From NCBI GenBank assembly GCA_036503065.1, contig DASXXM010000012.1:1-25557 (forward strand): a DNA stretch of 25,557 nt. The letters run 5' to 3'. The position numbers were made by a program, and so were the translations under genes. Source of the DNA: DATEPR01 sp036503065. Its GTDB lineage: Bacteria > Actinomycetota > Actinomycetes > Mycobacteriales > Pseudonocardiaceae. The notes beneath the pieces were generated by a model that ran no database searches, had not been told where the DNA came from, and worked only from the letters and a program-made list of their open reading frames with translations. Positions 1-7,150 of this stretch are shown here, in pieces; position 1 is the first letter of the stretch, and every line of letters starts with the position of its first letter.

Positions 1-1
1 G

Positions 2-703
2 CTGGACAGTGCCGACCTGTCGCTGCTGGGTCGGGCCCGCAAGGTCGTGGTGACCAAGGACGAGACGACGATCGTCGAGGGTGCCGGGGACGCCGACCAG
101 ATCCAGGGTCGGGTCAACCAGATCCGCGCGGAGATCGACAAGAGCGACTCGGACTACGACCGGGAGAAGCTGCAGGAGCGGCTGGCGAAGCTGGCCGGTG
201 GTGTCGCGGTGATCAAGGCCGGTGCCGCCACCGAGGTCGAGCTCAAGGAGCGTAAGCACCGCATCGAGGACGCGGTCCGTAACGCCAAGGCCGCCGTGGA
301 GGAGGGCATCGTCGCCGGTGGTGGCGTGGCTCTGCTGCAGGCCGGCAAGGAGGCGTTCGGTGGGCTGGGCCTGGAGGGTGACGAGGCCACCGGCGCGAAC
401 ATCGTGCGGGTCGCGTTGGAGGCGCCGCTCAAGCAGATCGCGATCAACGCCGGTCTCGAGGGTGGCGTCGTGGCGGAGAAGGTCAAGAACCTGCCCGCCG
501 GTCACGGGTTGAACGCCGCGACCGGGGAGTACGTCGACCTGATCAAGGCCGGCATCATCGACCCGGCCAAGGTGACCCGCTCGGCGCTGCAGAACGCGGC
601 GTCCATCGCGGCGCTGTTCCTCACCACCGAAGCCGTCGTCGCCGACAAGCCCGAGCGCGACGGCACGCATGCCGCCGACCCGGCAGGCGGCATGGACTTC
701 TGA
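2..703 (+). CDS. groEL: 60-kDa chaperonin GroEL, C-terminal part (5' end outside window)
   Basis: The reading frame is open from the window edge and encodes about 233 residues, the last two fifths of a 540-residue GroEL. It covers the end of the apical domain, the second intermediate segment and the second equatorial segment. Visible family blocks are VVTKDETTIVEG, RIEDAVRNAKAAVEEGIVAGGG, APLKQIAINAG and NPAT-like GLNAATGEYVDL, followed by DPAKVTRSALQNAASIAALF. The protein folds client proteins in the cytoplasm with GroES in an ATP-driven cycle. The tail ends in GGMDF, without the His-rich tail typical of actinobacterial GroEL1, so this looks like the GroEL2 (Hsp65) type. That sub-type is inferred from the tail alone. 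The gene is closed by the strong hairpin just after its stop codon. Confidence 0.97.
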   Translation: MDSADLSLLGRARKVVVTKDETTIVEGAGDADQIQGRVNQIRAEIDKSDSDYDREKLQERLAKLAGGVAVIKAGAATEVELKERKHRIEDAVRNAKAAVEEGIVAGGGVALLQAGKEAFGGLGLEGDEATGANIVRVALEAPLKQIAINAGLEGGVVAEKVKNLPAGHGLNAATGEYVDLIKAGIIDPAKVTRSALQNAASIAALFLTTEAVVADKPERDGTHAADPAGGMDF

Positions 704-712
704 GCCGACAAG

Positions 713-750
713 CTCCCGGCCGAGCGGGTGACGGCCCGCTCGGCCGGGAG
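713..750 (+). terminator. Strong hairpin terminator behind groEL
   Basis: A perfect 16-bp stem (713-728 paired with 735-750) encloses a 6-base loop, 9 bases after the groEL stop. A weaker outer pairing of 704-710 with 751-757 could lengthen it. No T-tract follows, as is usual for actinobacterial terminators. It separates groEL from the following gene. Confidence 0.85.
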
Positions 751-766
751 TGTCGGTGCCCGGGTT

Positions 767-772
767 TACCGT
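767..772 (+). promoter_or_regulatory. Candidate -10 box for a leaderless dinB-like transcript
   Basis: TACCGT fits the actinobacterial TANNNT -10 consensus and ends 6 bases before the ATG at 779. No Shine-Dalgarno sequence is visible. Transcription would start at or next to the A of the start codon. This is an inference from spacing only. Confidence 0.4.
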
Positions 773-778
773 GTCCAC

Positions 779-1303
779 ATGAGTACAACCGAGCACACCG
801 GCACCCGGACCGTCGACGCCGGGGAACGCGCCGACCTGTTGGAAAGCCTCGCCCGCGGCCGCCACTTCCTGCGGTTCACCGCGCAGAACCTGACCGACGA
901 GCAGGCCGGGCACCGTTCGACCACCAGCGAGCTGAGCGTTGGTGGCCTGATCAAGCACGTGACGCAGATGGAGTCGCGCTGGGCGCGGTTCATCGCAGGC
1001 GGCGCGGCCGCAATGGGCCGCGCCGACCCGGAAGACTTCGCGAACGGGTTCCGGATGCAGCCGGACGAGACGCTGAAAGGCCTGCTGGAGGACTATGCCG
1101 AGGTGGCGGCGCGGACCGACGAACTGATCAGCACGCTGGACCTCGACTCGTCGTGGCCGCTGCCGGAGGCGCCCTGGTTCAAGCCGAACACGAGTTGGAC
1201 CGTGCGCCGGGTGGCACTGCACGTCATCGCGGAAACGGCGCAGCACGCCGGCCATGCCGACATCATCCGCGAGACCCTGGACGGCCAGAAGTCCATGGGC
1301 TGA
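779..1303 (+). CDS. DinB family protein (DUF664-like four-helix bundle)
   Basis: The protein has 174 residues, close to the usual 160-175 for the family. DinB-type proteins are metal-binding four-helix bundles. In actinobacteria some act as thiol (mycothiol or bacillithiol) dependent transferases, and many have no known substrate. The signature is the early His in LIKHVTQMESRW (about residue 60) with the late AETAQHAGHADIIRE block, whose His156 and His159 would complete the metal site. The ATG at 779 is preferred over an upstream in-frame GTG at 728, because 728 lies inside the groEL terminator hairpin. The gene stands alone and converges on the next gene. The family is clear; the reaction is unknown. 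Confidence 0.88.
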   Translation: MSTTEHTGTRTVDAGERADLLESLARGRHFLRFTAQNLTDEQAGHRSTTSELSVGGLIKHVTQMESRWARFIAGGAAAMGRADPEDFANGFRMQPDETLKGLLEDYAEVAARTDELISTLDLDSSWPLPEAPWFKPNTSWTVRRVALHVIAETAQHAGHADIIRETLDGQKSMG

Positions 1304-1344
1304 CGACATCACTCCATTTCGGACGGACGCAAGGCGCTGCCCGC

Positions 1345-1375
1345 CAACCACATCGTGTCGGGGCCGACGTGGTTG
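1345..1375. terminator. Possible bidirectional hairpin between convergent genes
   Basis: A 7-bp stem (1345-1351 with 1369-1375) encloses a smaller GTCG/CGAC stem (1357-1360 with 1365-1368). It lies between the converging DinB gene and the minus-strand secreted-protein gene. There is no T-tract, and the bulge between the stems makes this a weaker candidate. Confidence 0.35.
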
Positions 1376-1401
1376 ACGGACAGCTGGTCTGAAGTGGAGT
1401 G

Positions 1402-3108
1402 TCAGTACTTGCTGGGCCGGTGCCGCGCCCGGTGCGCGGCGTTGGCGTCGGAGTTGCCGCTGTTCCAGCCGTTGGGGTCGGGGTTGCCGGCGGTCTGGGT
1501 ACCGGTGGTGGTCGGGGTCGGCGCGCACGTCGACGTGGTCGTCGTGGCCGGTGCCATGGCGGCCGTCGTGGTGGCGCCCGCGTTGCCGGTGGATGTTGCC
1601 GTGGGTGCCCCGTTTCCGGGGGGTGTTCCGGCGCCGGTGGCGGTAGGTGCACCGGTGGACGTTGGTGCTGCCGCTCCGGTGGTGGTTGTGGGGTTGCCCG
1701 GGGCCGGGGCGGTTGTGGTGGGTCCGGTGGTTGTGGTGGGTTGGGCCGGGCCGCAGTTGGTGCCCGGGGTGCCGGTGGTGCCCGGTGCGCCGGCCGCGGC
1801 GGCGAACGTGGCCGCGGTGGCCACGCCGGCACCGTTGAGGGTGACGGTGACGGGGTTGTTCATGTGCAGCAGGTTCATGCAGCCCAGGTTGGTGAAGGAC
1901 TGGCTGAGCCGGTTGGCCAGGAAGGTGAACAGGTTCGTGGCCATGGCGGCGCTGGGTGAGGCTCCGTTGAGGGTGAGGTTCTTGTCGAGCTGGGTCCGTT
2001 GTTGTCCGATGGTCACCAGGTTCTGGCAGTACGCGGTCGGTGTGTCGGTGGCCTGGTTGACCGGCGGCTGGTTCACCCCGACCCGGTAGAGGTTGGTCTT
2101 GGTGGTGCTGGCGTTGTTGTTCTGCAGGGTCATCGGGTCGCTCGTGGGTACCAGTGCGATCGGGGCGCGCTGGTCGGCGGCGGCCATCAGTTCGTCCAAC
2201 GCCAGCGACCCGACGGGTTGGCCGTTGTTGGTCAGGTCCGGGGCGGTGAACGGGGTGCAGCCCAGTGCGGGGTCGACGAACGCGTTGAGCAGCAGGTTGT
2301 CGCTGCCGTTGACGATCGGGTTGGAGCCGGCGAGGGCCGCGGTGTTGGCCGCGTTGTTCTGTGCGACCTTTCCGTTGGCCAGTAGCAGGTACGTGGTGAT
2401 GACGTTGTCGCTCTGGTCCTGGTCGACCAGACCGAAGTCACGGGTGGTCGGGCAGGGTTGACCGTCCTTGGCGGTGCCCAGTGCGGGCACCGCGAGTTTG
2501 CCGGCGCCGATGGCGGTGTTGGCGGCGGTGAACAGGGCGGGGCCGTTGCAGTAGGCGAACTGCCCGAACTGCGAGCCGTTCGAACCGTTGACGCAGTTGC
2601 CCTGGTTGAGGCTGCCGCCGTTGTCCTGCAGGGTCAGGGTCGTGCCGTTGAAGCCGAACCAGATGCCGACGACGGCGTTGGCCGGCAGCGTCGGCAGCAC
2701 CGGTGCGGCGGCCGGGGTGGTGCCCTTGTCCACCACGAGGGGTCGGTAGACGGACGGGGCGCCGGTGGCCGGATCGATGACGGTGGCTTCGACGAACGCG
2801 GACTGGTTGGCGTTGGCCTCGTTGCAGGGGCCGCCCGCCGCGTCGGTGGCGACCAGTTGGTAGGGGGTGGCCAGGCCGGCCGCGGTGAGCGGGTTGGCCG
2901 GCACGACCAGTGAACAGTTCGGATTGGGCACCGCGGCCGCGGCAGGCGCGGCGCGTTGTGCGGCGGTGGACAGATTGAACAGGGAAAACACGGCCAAGCC
3001 CGCGGCGGCCAGCAGGATCGGCAGTACGCGGAGCACCACCGATGTGCGCGACCGCTGGGTCTGCTGGTGCGGCGTTCGATGCAGGCCGCGGTGATCAACC
3101 TGGCGCAA
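1402..3108 (-). CDS. Secreted protein with cysteine-bearing globular part and Thr/Pro/Ala-rich tail, family not recognised
   Basis: From the TTG at 3108 the product has 568 residues. A basic N-terminus rich in Arg and His leads into a hydrophobic stretch (VVLRVLPILLAAAGLAVF) and an Ala-rich cleavage region, so it should be exported or anchored. The middle is Asn/Thr/Gln-rich and has about eight spaced cysteines, suggesting disulfides outside the cell. The last 130 or so residues are low-complexity Thr, Pro, Gly and Ala, mucin-like, and end in a basic segment without an LPXTG motif. The TTG is chosen because GGAG lies 6 bases upstream and the signal segment follows; an ORF start at 3273 would add 55 residues unlike a signal peptide. 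It is divergent from another secreted Thr/Pro-tailed protein. No enzyme motif was seen. Confidence 0.75.
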   Translation of the reverse strand: MRQVDHRGLHRTPHQQTQRSRTSVVLRVLPILLAAAGLAVFSLFNLSTAAQRAAPAAAAVPNPNCSLVVPANPLTAAGLATPYQLVATDAAGGPCNEANANQSAFVEATVIDPATGAPSVYRPLVVDKGTTPAAAPVLPTLPANAVVGIWFGFNGTTLTLQDNGGSLNQGNCVNGSNGSQFGQFAYCNGPALFTAANTAIGAGKLAVPALGTAKDGQPCPTTRDFGLVDQDQSDNVITTYLLLANGKVAQNNAANTAALAGSNPIVNGSDNLLLNAFVDPALGCTPFTAPDLTNNGQPVGSLALDELMAAADQRAPIALVPTSDPMTLQNNNASTTKTNLYRVGVNQPPVNQATDTPTAYCQNLVTIGQQRTQLDKNLTLNGASPSAAMATNLFTFLANRLSQSFTNLGCMNLLHMNNPVTVTLNGAGVATAATFAAAAGAPGTTGTPGTNCGPAQPTTTTGPTTTAPAPGNPTTTTGAAAPTSTGAPTATGAGTPPGNGAPTATSTGNAGATTTAAMAPATTTTSTCAPTPTTTGTQTAGNPDPNGWNSGNSDANAAHRARHRPSKY

Positions 3109-3327
3109 CCCACGCTCCTCTCGCTGATCGCCTCCCGTGGGAGGCGGAATTCGCTTCTGGGCACGGACCGAAGTCGAGTCCGACAACGCCGAGGTCAACG
3201 CGATGCGTGGACCACCATTGCCAATATCGTGACTATTTCGACTTGATCTCCTGTGGATCACGGACGCTAGCACCGTTGCCGGCGGCCGACAAGGTCGATC
3301 CGCAGGTCGGCGGCACGTGTCGTACTT

Positions 3328-3345
3328 CCGTAAGAACTCTTACGG
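3328..3345. promoter_or_regulatory. Operator-like inverted repeat 1 (CCGTAAG-N4-CTTACGG)
   Basis: Perfect 7-bp arms flank a 4-base spacer. A near copy lies 24 bp downstream, centre to centre. It is placed 125-142 bases before the CHRD-like gene. This is probably a binding site for an unidentified dimeric regulator. Confidence 0.6.
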
Positions 3346-3351
3346 GTGCAT

Positions 3352-3369
3352 CCGTAAGGACTCTTACAG
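3352..3369. promoter_or_regulatory. Operator-like inverted repeat 2 (CCGTAAG-N4-CTTACAG)
   Basis: This has the same arms and spacer as the repeat at 3328, with one mismatch in the right arm. The two dyad centres are 24 bp apart, a little over two helical turns, so bound dimers would sit on nearly the same face of the DNA. Confidence 0.6.
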
Positions 3370-3469
3370 CCGTGGATCTCGGCTCAACCCCGATCGACTG
3401 CAGGCGTCCAAACGTTTAGAGGAACGACACCATTGCGCGGACCTCGATCAGTCGATACGGAAGGTAGAG

Positions 3470-4537
3470 ATGATTAAAGGCAGAATGCTATTGGCCGTCG
3501 CAGCACTCGCCGCCACCGTTGTGGCCAGCGCGGGCGCCTATGCCGCGTTCACCGCGACGCGCCCGGCCGCGCCCTCGTCGAACACCGCCGTCACCGTGGC
3601 CGACTTCGCGACGAATCCGGCCGGATCGGTGTTTCTCCAGGCCGATCTCAGCGGCCGGAGCACGGCGCTGACCTCCGGTCAGGCGGTCGTGACCCTCCGG
3701 ATCACCAGGAACCGGATCATGTACGAAATAGCGTGGCAGAACATGGCCACGCCGTCCGGAATGGGACTGCAACAGGGCACGGCCGGGTCGGTCGTCATGA
3801 ACCTGATGCCGGCCGCCATGCCCAGTTCGATCAACGCGGTCGCCGGCGTCGTCAACGCGAACAGCGGCCTGCTGAACGCGCTGTTGGGCAACCCCAAAGG
3901 CTTCTCCGCCAACCTCAGTACGGCCGTCGGCGCGGTGCGCGGCCAGTTCCGGCAGATCGGTACATTCGACTTCAACCAGATTCTGCACGTCGGCCAGCTG
4001 ACCTCGGTGGACAGCGGTGACCAGGAGGTGCCGGCGGCGGGCGACCCGAACGCGCACGCCACGGTGTTCCTCGGCGCCAACACCACGTCCCTCAACTACG
4101 CCGCCATCTGGTCCGGCGTGGCCTCCCCCACCGCACTCAACGTCAACGTGGGCGCCGCAGGCGCCGACGGGAACCCGGTGGCCGCCCTGTTCCGCGCGCC
4201 GCGCGGCCTGAACCCGACCATCATCGCGGTGGCCGGCACCGTCGCCAACGTGCCCGCGAGGACACTCGCCGTGCTCAGGGCCGACCCGGCCGCCTTCCAC
4301 ACGAACCTGCTGACCGGCCGGTTCCCCGCGGGCGCCGCACGCGGACAGCTGTTCGGCCCCACCACCGCCACCACGACGGTGCCGCCCACCACGACCAGGC
4401 CCACCACGATGCCCACGACGACCAGGCCAACGGTGACGCCCACGATGCCGACCAGGCAGCCGACGGCGACCATGCCGACCGTGCCCGACACGGGCATGCC
4501 GGTCGTGACGCCGACCAACGCGCCGCCGCACTGGTGA
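3470..4537 (+). CDS. Secreted protein with two CHRD-like domains and a Thr/Pro-rich tail
   Basis: The product has 355 residues. A short basic start and a hydrophobic segment (residues 6-27, MLLAVAALAATVVASAGAYAAF) form a signal peptide. Two related segments follow, about residues 50-162 and 165-293. Each ends in RGQ(F/L), and the second carries SGDQEVPAAGDPNAHATVFL and NVGAAGADGNPV, the layout of CHRD domains (first described in chordin). The His-rich pair common in that family is replaced by Asn here. Residues 298-355 are a Thr/Pro tail without LPXTG, probably a wall-spanning or glycosylated stalk. The ATG at 3470 has GGAAGG upstream and puts the signal peptide at the N-terminus; a GTG at 3317 in the same frame would run through the operator repeats. 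The substrate or role is unknown. Confidence 0.82.
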   Translation: MIKGRMLLAVAALAATVVASAGAYAAFTATRPAAPSSNTAVTVADFATNPAGSVFLQADLSGRSTALTSGQAVVTLRITRNRIMYEIAWQNMATPSGMGLQQGTAGSVVMNLMPAAMPSSINAVAGVVNANSGLLNALLGNPKGFSANLSTAVGAVRGQFRQIGTFDFNQILHVGQLTSVDSGDQEVPAAGDPNAHATVFLGANTTSLNYAAIWSGVASPTALNVNVGAAGADGNPVAALFRAPRGLNPTIIAVAGTVANVPARTLAVLRADPAAFHTNLLTGRFPAGAARGQLFGPTTATTTVPPTTTRPTTMPTTTRPTVTPTMPTRQPTATMPTVPDTGMPVVTPTNAPPHW

Positions 4538-4607
4538 CGATGCACGAGGAAGGTATCGTTCACACCAGGGCGATCATGCTGCGGTGAGCCACGAGGGGGA
4601 GCACACG

Positions 4608-5411
4608 ATGTCCACCTCGGACTCGGCACAGCCGCAGGAACCGCCCGCGGACCGGGTGGCGCCCCGCCGGATGCATGTGCACCGGTGGGGCGCCGGGCCC
4701 CCGGTGGTCCTGGTACACGGCGGGATACTGGGCGGCCGCGAGGCGTGGCGCGGGCAACGTCCGCTGACCGCGCGATGGACGCTGCTCGCGCCGGACCGAC
4801 CCGGCCACGGCCAGTCGCCGCCGGGCCGGCAGGACTTCGAGCCCGAGTCGGTGCTCGTGGCCGAGCAGTTGCTCGACCGGCCGGCGCACCTGGTCGGGAT
4901 GTCCTACGGGGCGATCATCGGTATGTACGCCGCCGCGCTGCGCCCGGAACACGTGCGGTCGCTGACGATCGTCGAGCCGCCGTGCACCGGCGTCGCGCGC
5001 GGTGTCCCGGTCGTGGACGCCTTCGGCACCGCGGTGCGCGAGGTCATCGAAGCCACGGACGCCGACCCGGTCGACGCGCTGCGGCGGTTCTTCGCCGTCG
5101 CTGGGGCACCGATCGAGATCCCGGACGCACCGCCGCCGGTTCTGCTGGACGGCATCCGCCAGCTACTGGGCGCCCGGCCACCCGACGAGGCCGAACCGCC
5201 GTTGGACCGGCTGCGCGCCGCCGGGCTGCGGATCCTCGTCGTCTCGGGTGGACACTCGGCGGCCAACGAGATCATCTGCGACGTGATCGCACGCGAGACC
5301 GGGGGCGAACGGGCCGTCTGCACAGGCGCCGGACACCTCGTGCCCGACACCGGCGAACCGTTCAACCGGCTGCTTGCTCAGCACTTCACCGCCGCCGAAC
5401 AGGCCGAATAG
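4608..5411 (+). CDS. Alpha/beta hydrolase
   Basis: The product has 267 residues with the alpha/beta hydrolase fold. The oxyanion-hole block VVLVHGG is at residues 33-39, the DRPGHGQS strand-turn at 63-70, the nucleophile elbow GMSYG with Ser99 at 97-101, and the likely catalytic His242 in GAGHLVPDTG. The acid after strand six is not obvious: the usual place reads VVSGGHS, without Asp. The third triad member may therefore be elsewhere, or the enzyme may be atypical. The ATG at 4608 is chosen because GAGGGGGAG lies 6 bases upstream; a GTG at 4584 has no such site. The protein is cytoplasmic, since no signal peptide is present. The substrate cannot be told from the sequence. It converges on the LLM oxidoreductase gene with a 27-base gap. 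Confidence 0.9.
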   Translation: MSTSDSAQPQEPPADRVAPRRMHVHRWGAGPPVVLVHGGILGGREAWRGQRPLTARWTLLAPDRPGHGQSPPGRQDFEPESVLVAEQLLDRPAHLVGMSYGAIIGMYAAALRPEHVRSLTIVEPPCTGVARGVPVVDAFGTAVREVIEATDADPVDALRRFFAVAGAPIEIPDAPPPVLLDGIRQLLGARPPDEAEPPLDRLRAAGLRILVVSGGHSAANEIICDVIARETGGERAVCTGAGHLVPDTGEPFNRLLAQHFTAAEQAE

Positions 5412-5438
5412 CGAACCCGGCGATATCGGCAGCGGCGC

Positions 5439-6245
5439 TCAGCCGGCCAGGCGGTCCACAGTAGACAATGCAGCCGCGGCCGGGATGATCTCGTCGGCGA
5501 ACCGGGTCAGCACCACCGGACTCGGCCGGCCCGGCAGGTCACCGATCACGGCGTCGACCCCGAGCGCGGCCAGTCGCGACAACTCGGCCAGGAACTCGCC
5601 GGTGCGCTCACCGCGCGGGCCGATGTCCAGGCTGTGGTCGACCACCTTGGTGATCTCGGCGTAGTCGCGACCTTCGGCTTCGCAGTGCCGCCTGAGCACG
5701 TCGAGCTTGTGCGGCAACTGTGGCCCGCTGAACAGGTTGCACGCGTCGCCGTACTTGGCCACGAAGCGCAGCGTCTTCCTCTCGCCGCCGCCACCGACCA
5801 TGACCGGTACCCCGCGCGTCTGCCGGAGCACGTCCTCGAGCAACTCGAATCGCCTGGCCAACGACGGGAACGGCACGCCGAGCGCCCGTGACTCCGCTTC
5901 CGCCCAGCCGGCCCCGACACCGAGCAGCCCGCGGCCGCCGGACAGGGCATGCAGCGTGCGTGCGGCCCCGACCAGCACTTCCGGGCGCCGGTAGAAGGCC
6001 CCGGCGATGACGGTGAGCAGCCGGGTGCGTCGAGTGTGCGCGGCGAGGAAGCCCAGCGTCGTGTACGCCTCCAGCATGTCGTGCTCGACCGGACCGACCG
6101 AGGGGATCTGGAAGAAGTGGTCCATCAGGGCCAGGTAGCCGAACCCGGCCTCGTCGACCGCCCGCGCCGTCTCCGCGAGTTCAGCACCGAGCCGTCCCGC
6201 GCCGCCGGGCCAGGTGAAGTCCGACAACTGCAGCCCGATCTCCAT
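5439..6245 (-). CDS. F420-type LLM-class oxidoreductase, internally shortened
   Basis: The product has 268 residues and is a luciferase-like TIM-barrel protein of the actinobacterial F420-dependent type. The start MEIGLQLSDFTWPGG, the DHFFQI segment, the FLAAHT strand, the LSGGRGLLGVGAGW cofactor block and the VGGGGERKTLRFVAKYGDACN block are all family-like. Relatives I recall have some 40-45 extra residues between the RFE.LE helix and the GGGGERKTLR block (the MW...EG.HY...NSPQ segment). Here LEDVLRQTRG runs straight into VPVMVGG. The reading frame is kept, so it may still be made, but the shape near the substrate pocket should differ. It is probably hydride transfer using reduced F420; the substrate is unknown. 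Confidence 0.88.
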   Translation of the reverse strand: MEIGLQLSDFTWPGGAGRLGAELAETARAVDEAGFGYLALMDHFFQIPSVGPVEHDMLEAYTTLGFLAAHTRRTRLLTVIAGAFYRRPEVLVGAARTLHALSGGRGLLGVGAGWAEAESRALGVPFPSLARRFELLEDVLRQTRGVPVMVGGGGERKTLRFVAKYGDACNLFSGPQLPHKLDVLRRHCEAEGRDYAEITKVVDHSLDIGPRGERTGEFLAELSRLAALGVDAVIGDLPGRPSPVVLTRFADEIIPAAAALSTVDRLAG

Positions 6246-6251
6246 CTGTCC

Positions 6252-6282
6252 AATTTATGCAGCCCGCTCGCCGTCTGTCCAA
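6252..6282 (-). promoter_or_regulatory. Candidate promoter of the LLM oxidoreductase gene
   Basis: On the minus strand TTGGAC (6282-6277) and TAAATT (6257-6252) resemble -35 and -10 boxes. The -10 ends 6 bases before the ATG at 6245, which suggests a leaderless mRNA. A 10-bp direct repeat (CTGTCCAATT on the plus strand, 6246-6255 and 6275-6284, 29 bp apart) overlaps both boxes and could be a regulator site. Confidence 0.4.
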
Positions 6283-6302
6283 TTCAGCGATCTCCGATCG
6301 GC

Positions 6303-6374
6303 GTGATCGGAGCCCTGCTCGGGTAGGTGCTGACGCTGTTCATCCTGCTGCGACAGCGCTTCCTCGCCGGCTGA
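6303..6374 (+). pseudogene. Decayed fragment of a yggT-like gene (5' end)
   Basis: Bases 6304-6350 match the intact yggT gene (10349-10395) at about 42-43 of 47 positions. The frame reads VIGALLG-stop-VLTLFILL against LIGALLGYVLTLFILL, with Tyr (TAC) changed to TAG. Similarity stops after about codon 16, and the frame ends at a TGA near 6374. There is no start codon or ribosome site. It is a non-functional scrap of a second yggT copy, lying between two minus-strand genes. Confidence 0.6.
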
Positions 6375-6379
6375 GCACG

Positions 6380-7120
6380 CTAGCCGGCGACGGTGCCGCA
6401 GGTGATGTTGAGCGCGGACGCGGTGATCGTGCGGGCCTGGTCCGATGCGGCGAAGGCAGCCACGTTGCCGACGTCGGCCAGGGTGGCCGCGCGGCCGAGC
6501 ATGGTCCGGTCGACGATCTGGCGGGTGATCGCCGCACCAGGTGCGAAGTCGGTTGGCATCGACTCCGGCACGCCGGCGGTTTGCAGAGTCACCACGCGGA
6601 TGCCGTGTGAACCCAGTTCACAGGCCAGGCTTCGGCGCAGCGAGTCCAGCGCGCCGAACGCGACCTGCAGGCCGCCGAGGTTGGCCATCGGGTCGCCGTA
6701 GCCGCCGAACATCAGGATCACGCCGGAGCCCTGCCTGATCATGTGTCGCGCCGCCGCCCGCGCGGTGAGGAACGTGGTGCGCACGGCGTTGCGCACCGGC
6801 CGCTCGAAGTCCGCGAGGCTCATCTCGGCCAGCGGTGTGCCCTGCACGTCGCCGTGGGCGATCACGTTGATCGAGATGTCGATGCCGCCGTCGATGGTGT
6901 CGGCGTGCTCGTCCACGGCGGCCTCGTCCAGCGCGTCCAGTTGGGCGGCTGACGCGGCGCCACCAGCGGCACGGATCTCCTCGGCCACCCGCTCGACGGT
7001 CGCCAGAGTCCGGCCGGCCAGGTGTACGGTCGCGCCTTCGCGGGCGAAGGCACGGGCGACAGCGCCGCCGATCGCGCCGCCACCGCCGTACACGATCGCG
7101 TTCTTGTTCTCCAGCAACAT
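6380..7120 (-). CDS. Atypical short-chain dehydrogenase/reductase family protein lacking the Ser-Tyr-Lys triad
   Basis: The product has 246 residues with a Rossmann fold. The cofactor loop is GGGGAIGGAVA near residue 12, followed by HLAGR (a dinucleotide-selecting Arg at the end of strand two) and DALDE. The usual NNAG motif appears as NVIAHGD. Where classical SDRs have YxxxK the sequence is GGLQVAFGALDSLRRSLACEL, so Tyr and Lys are replaced (Leu and Phe by alignment), and the catalytic Ser position is Gly in LMFGGYG. It may bind NAD(P) but should not work by the standard mechanism. GAGGAG lies 6 bases before the ATG. It is the last gene of a three-gene operon with the SRPBCC protein and the ArsR-like regulator. 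Confidence 0.88.
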   Translation of the reverse strand: MLLENKNAIVYGGGGAIGGAVARAFAREGATVHLAGRTLATVERVAEEIRAAGGAASAAQLDALDEAAVDEHADTIDGGIDISINVIAHGDVQGTPLAEMSLADFERPVRNAVRTTFLTARAAARHMIRQGSGVILMFGGYGDPMANLGGLQVAFGALDSLRRSLACELGSHGIRVVTLQTAGVPESMPTDFAPGAAITRQIVDRTMLGRAATLADVGNVAAFAASDQARTITASALNITCGTVAG

Positions 7121-7150
7121 GATTCGCTCCTCACTGGCGCAGGGCCCGCG

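Larger units (their letters stand above)
3109..3469. other. Divergent intergenic region between two secreted-protein genes
   Basis: These 361 bases separate the two divergent secreted-protein genes and hold no convincing gene. They are more AT-rich than their surroundings around 3215-3250. They contain the tandem inverted repeats at 3328-3369 and a GGAAGG ribosome binding site just before 3470. Promoters for both directions should lie here. Confidence 0.6.

Noticed and set aside
1501..1800. GT-rich repetitive DNA as a tandem repeat or CRISPR-like array
   Set aside because: The repetition comes from Thr/Pro/Gly codons of the secreted protein's tail; there is no regular unit or spacer pattern.
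1355..2089. Plus-strand open frame rich in Val and Gly opposite the Thr-rich tail
   Set aside because: It is the complement of Thr/Pro/Ala codons in a low-complexity region; the repetitive Val-Gly product is a by-product. The minus strand has the signal peptide and normal protein composition.
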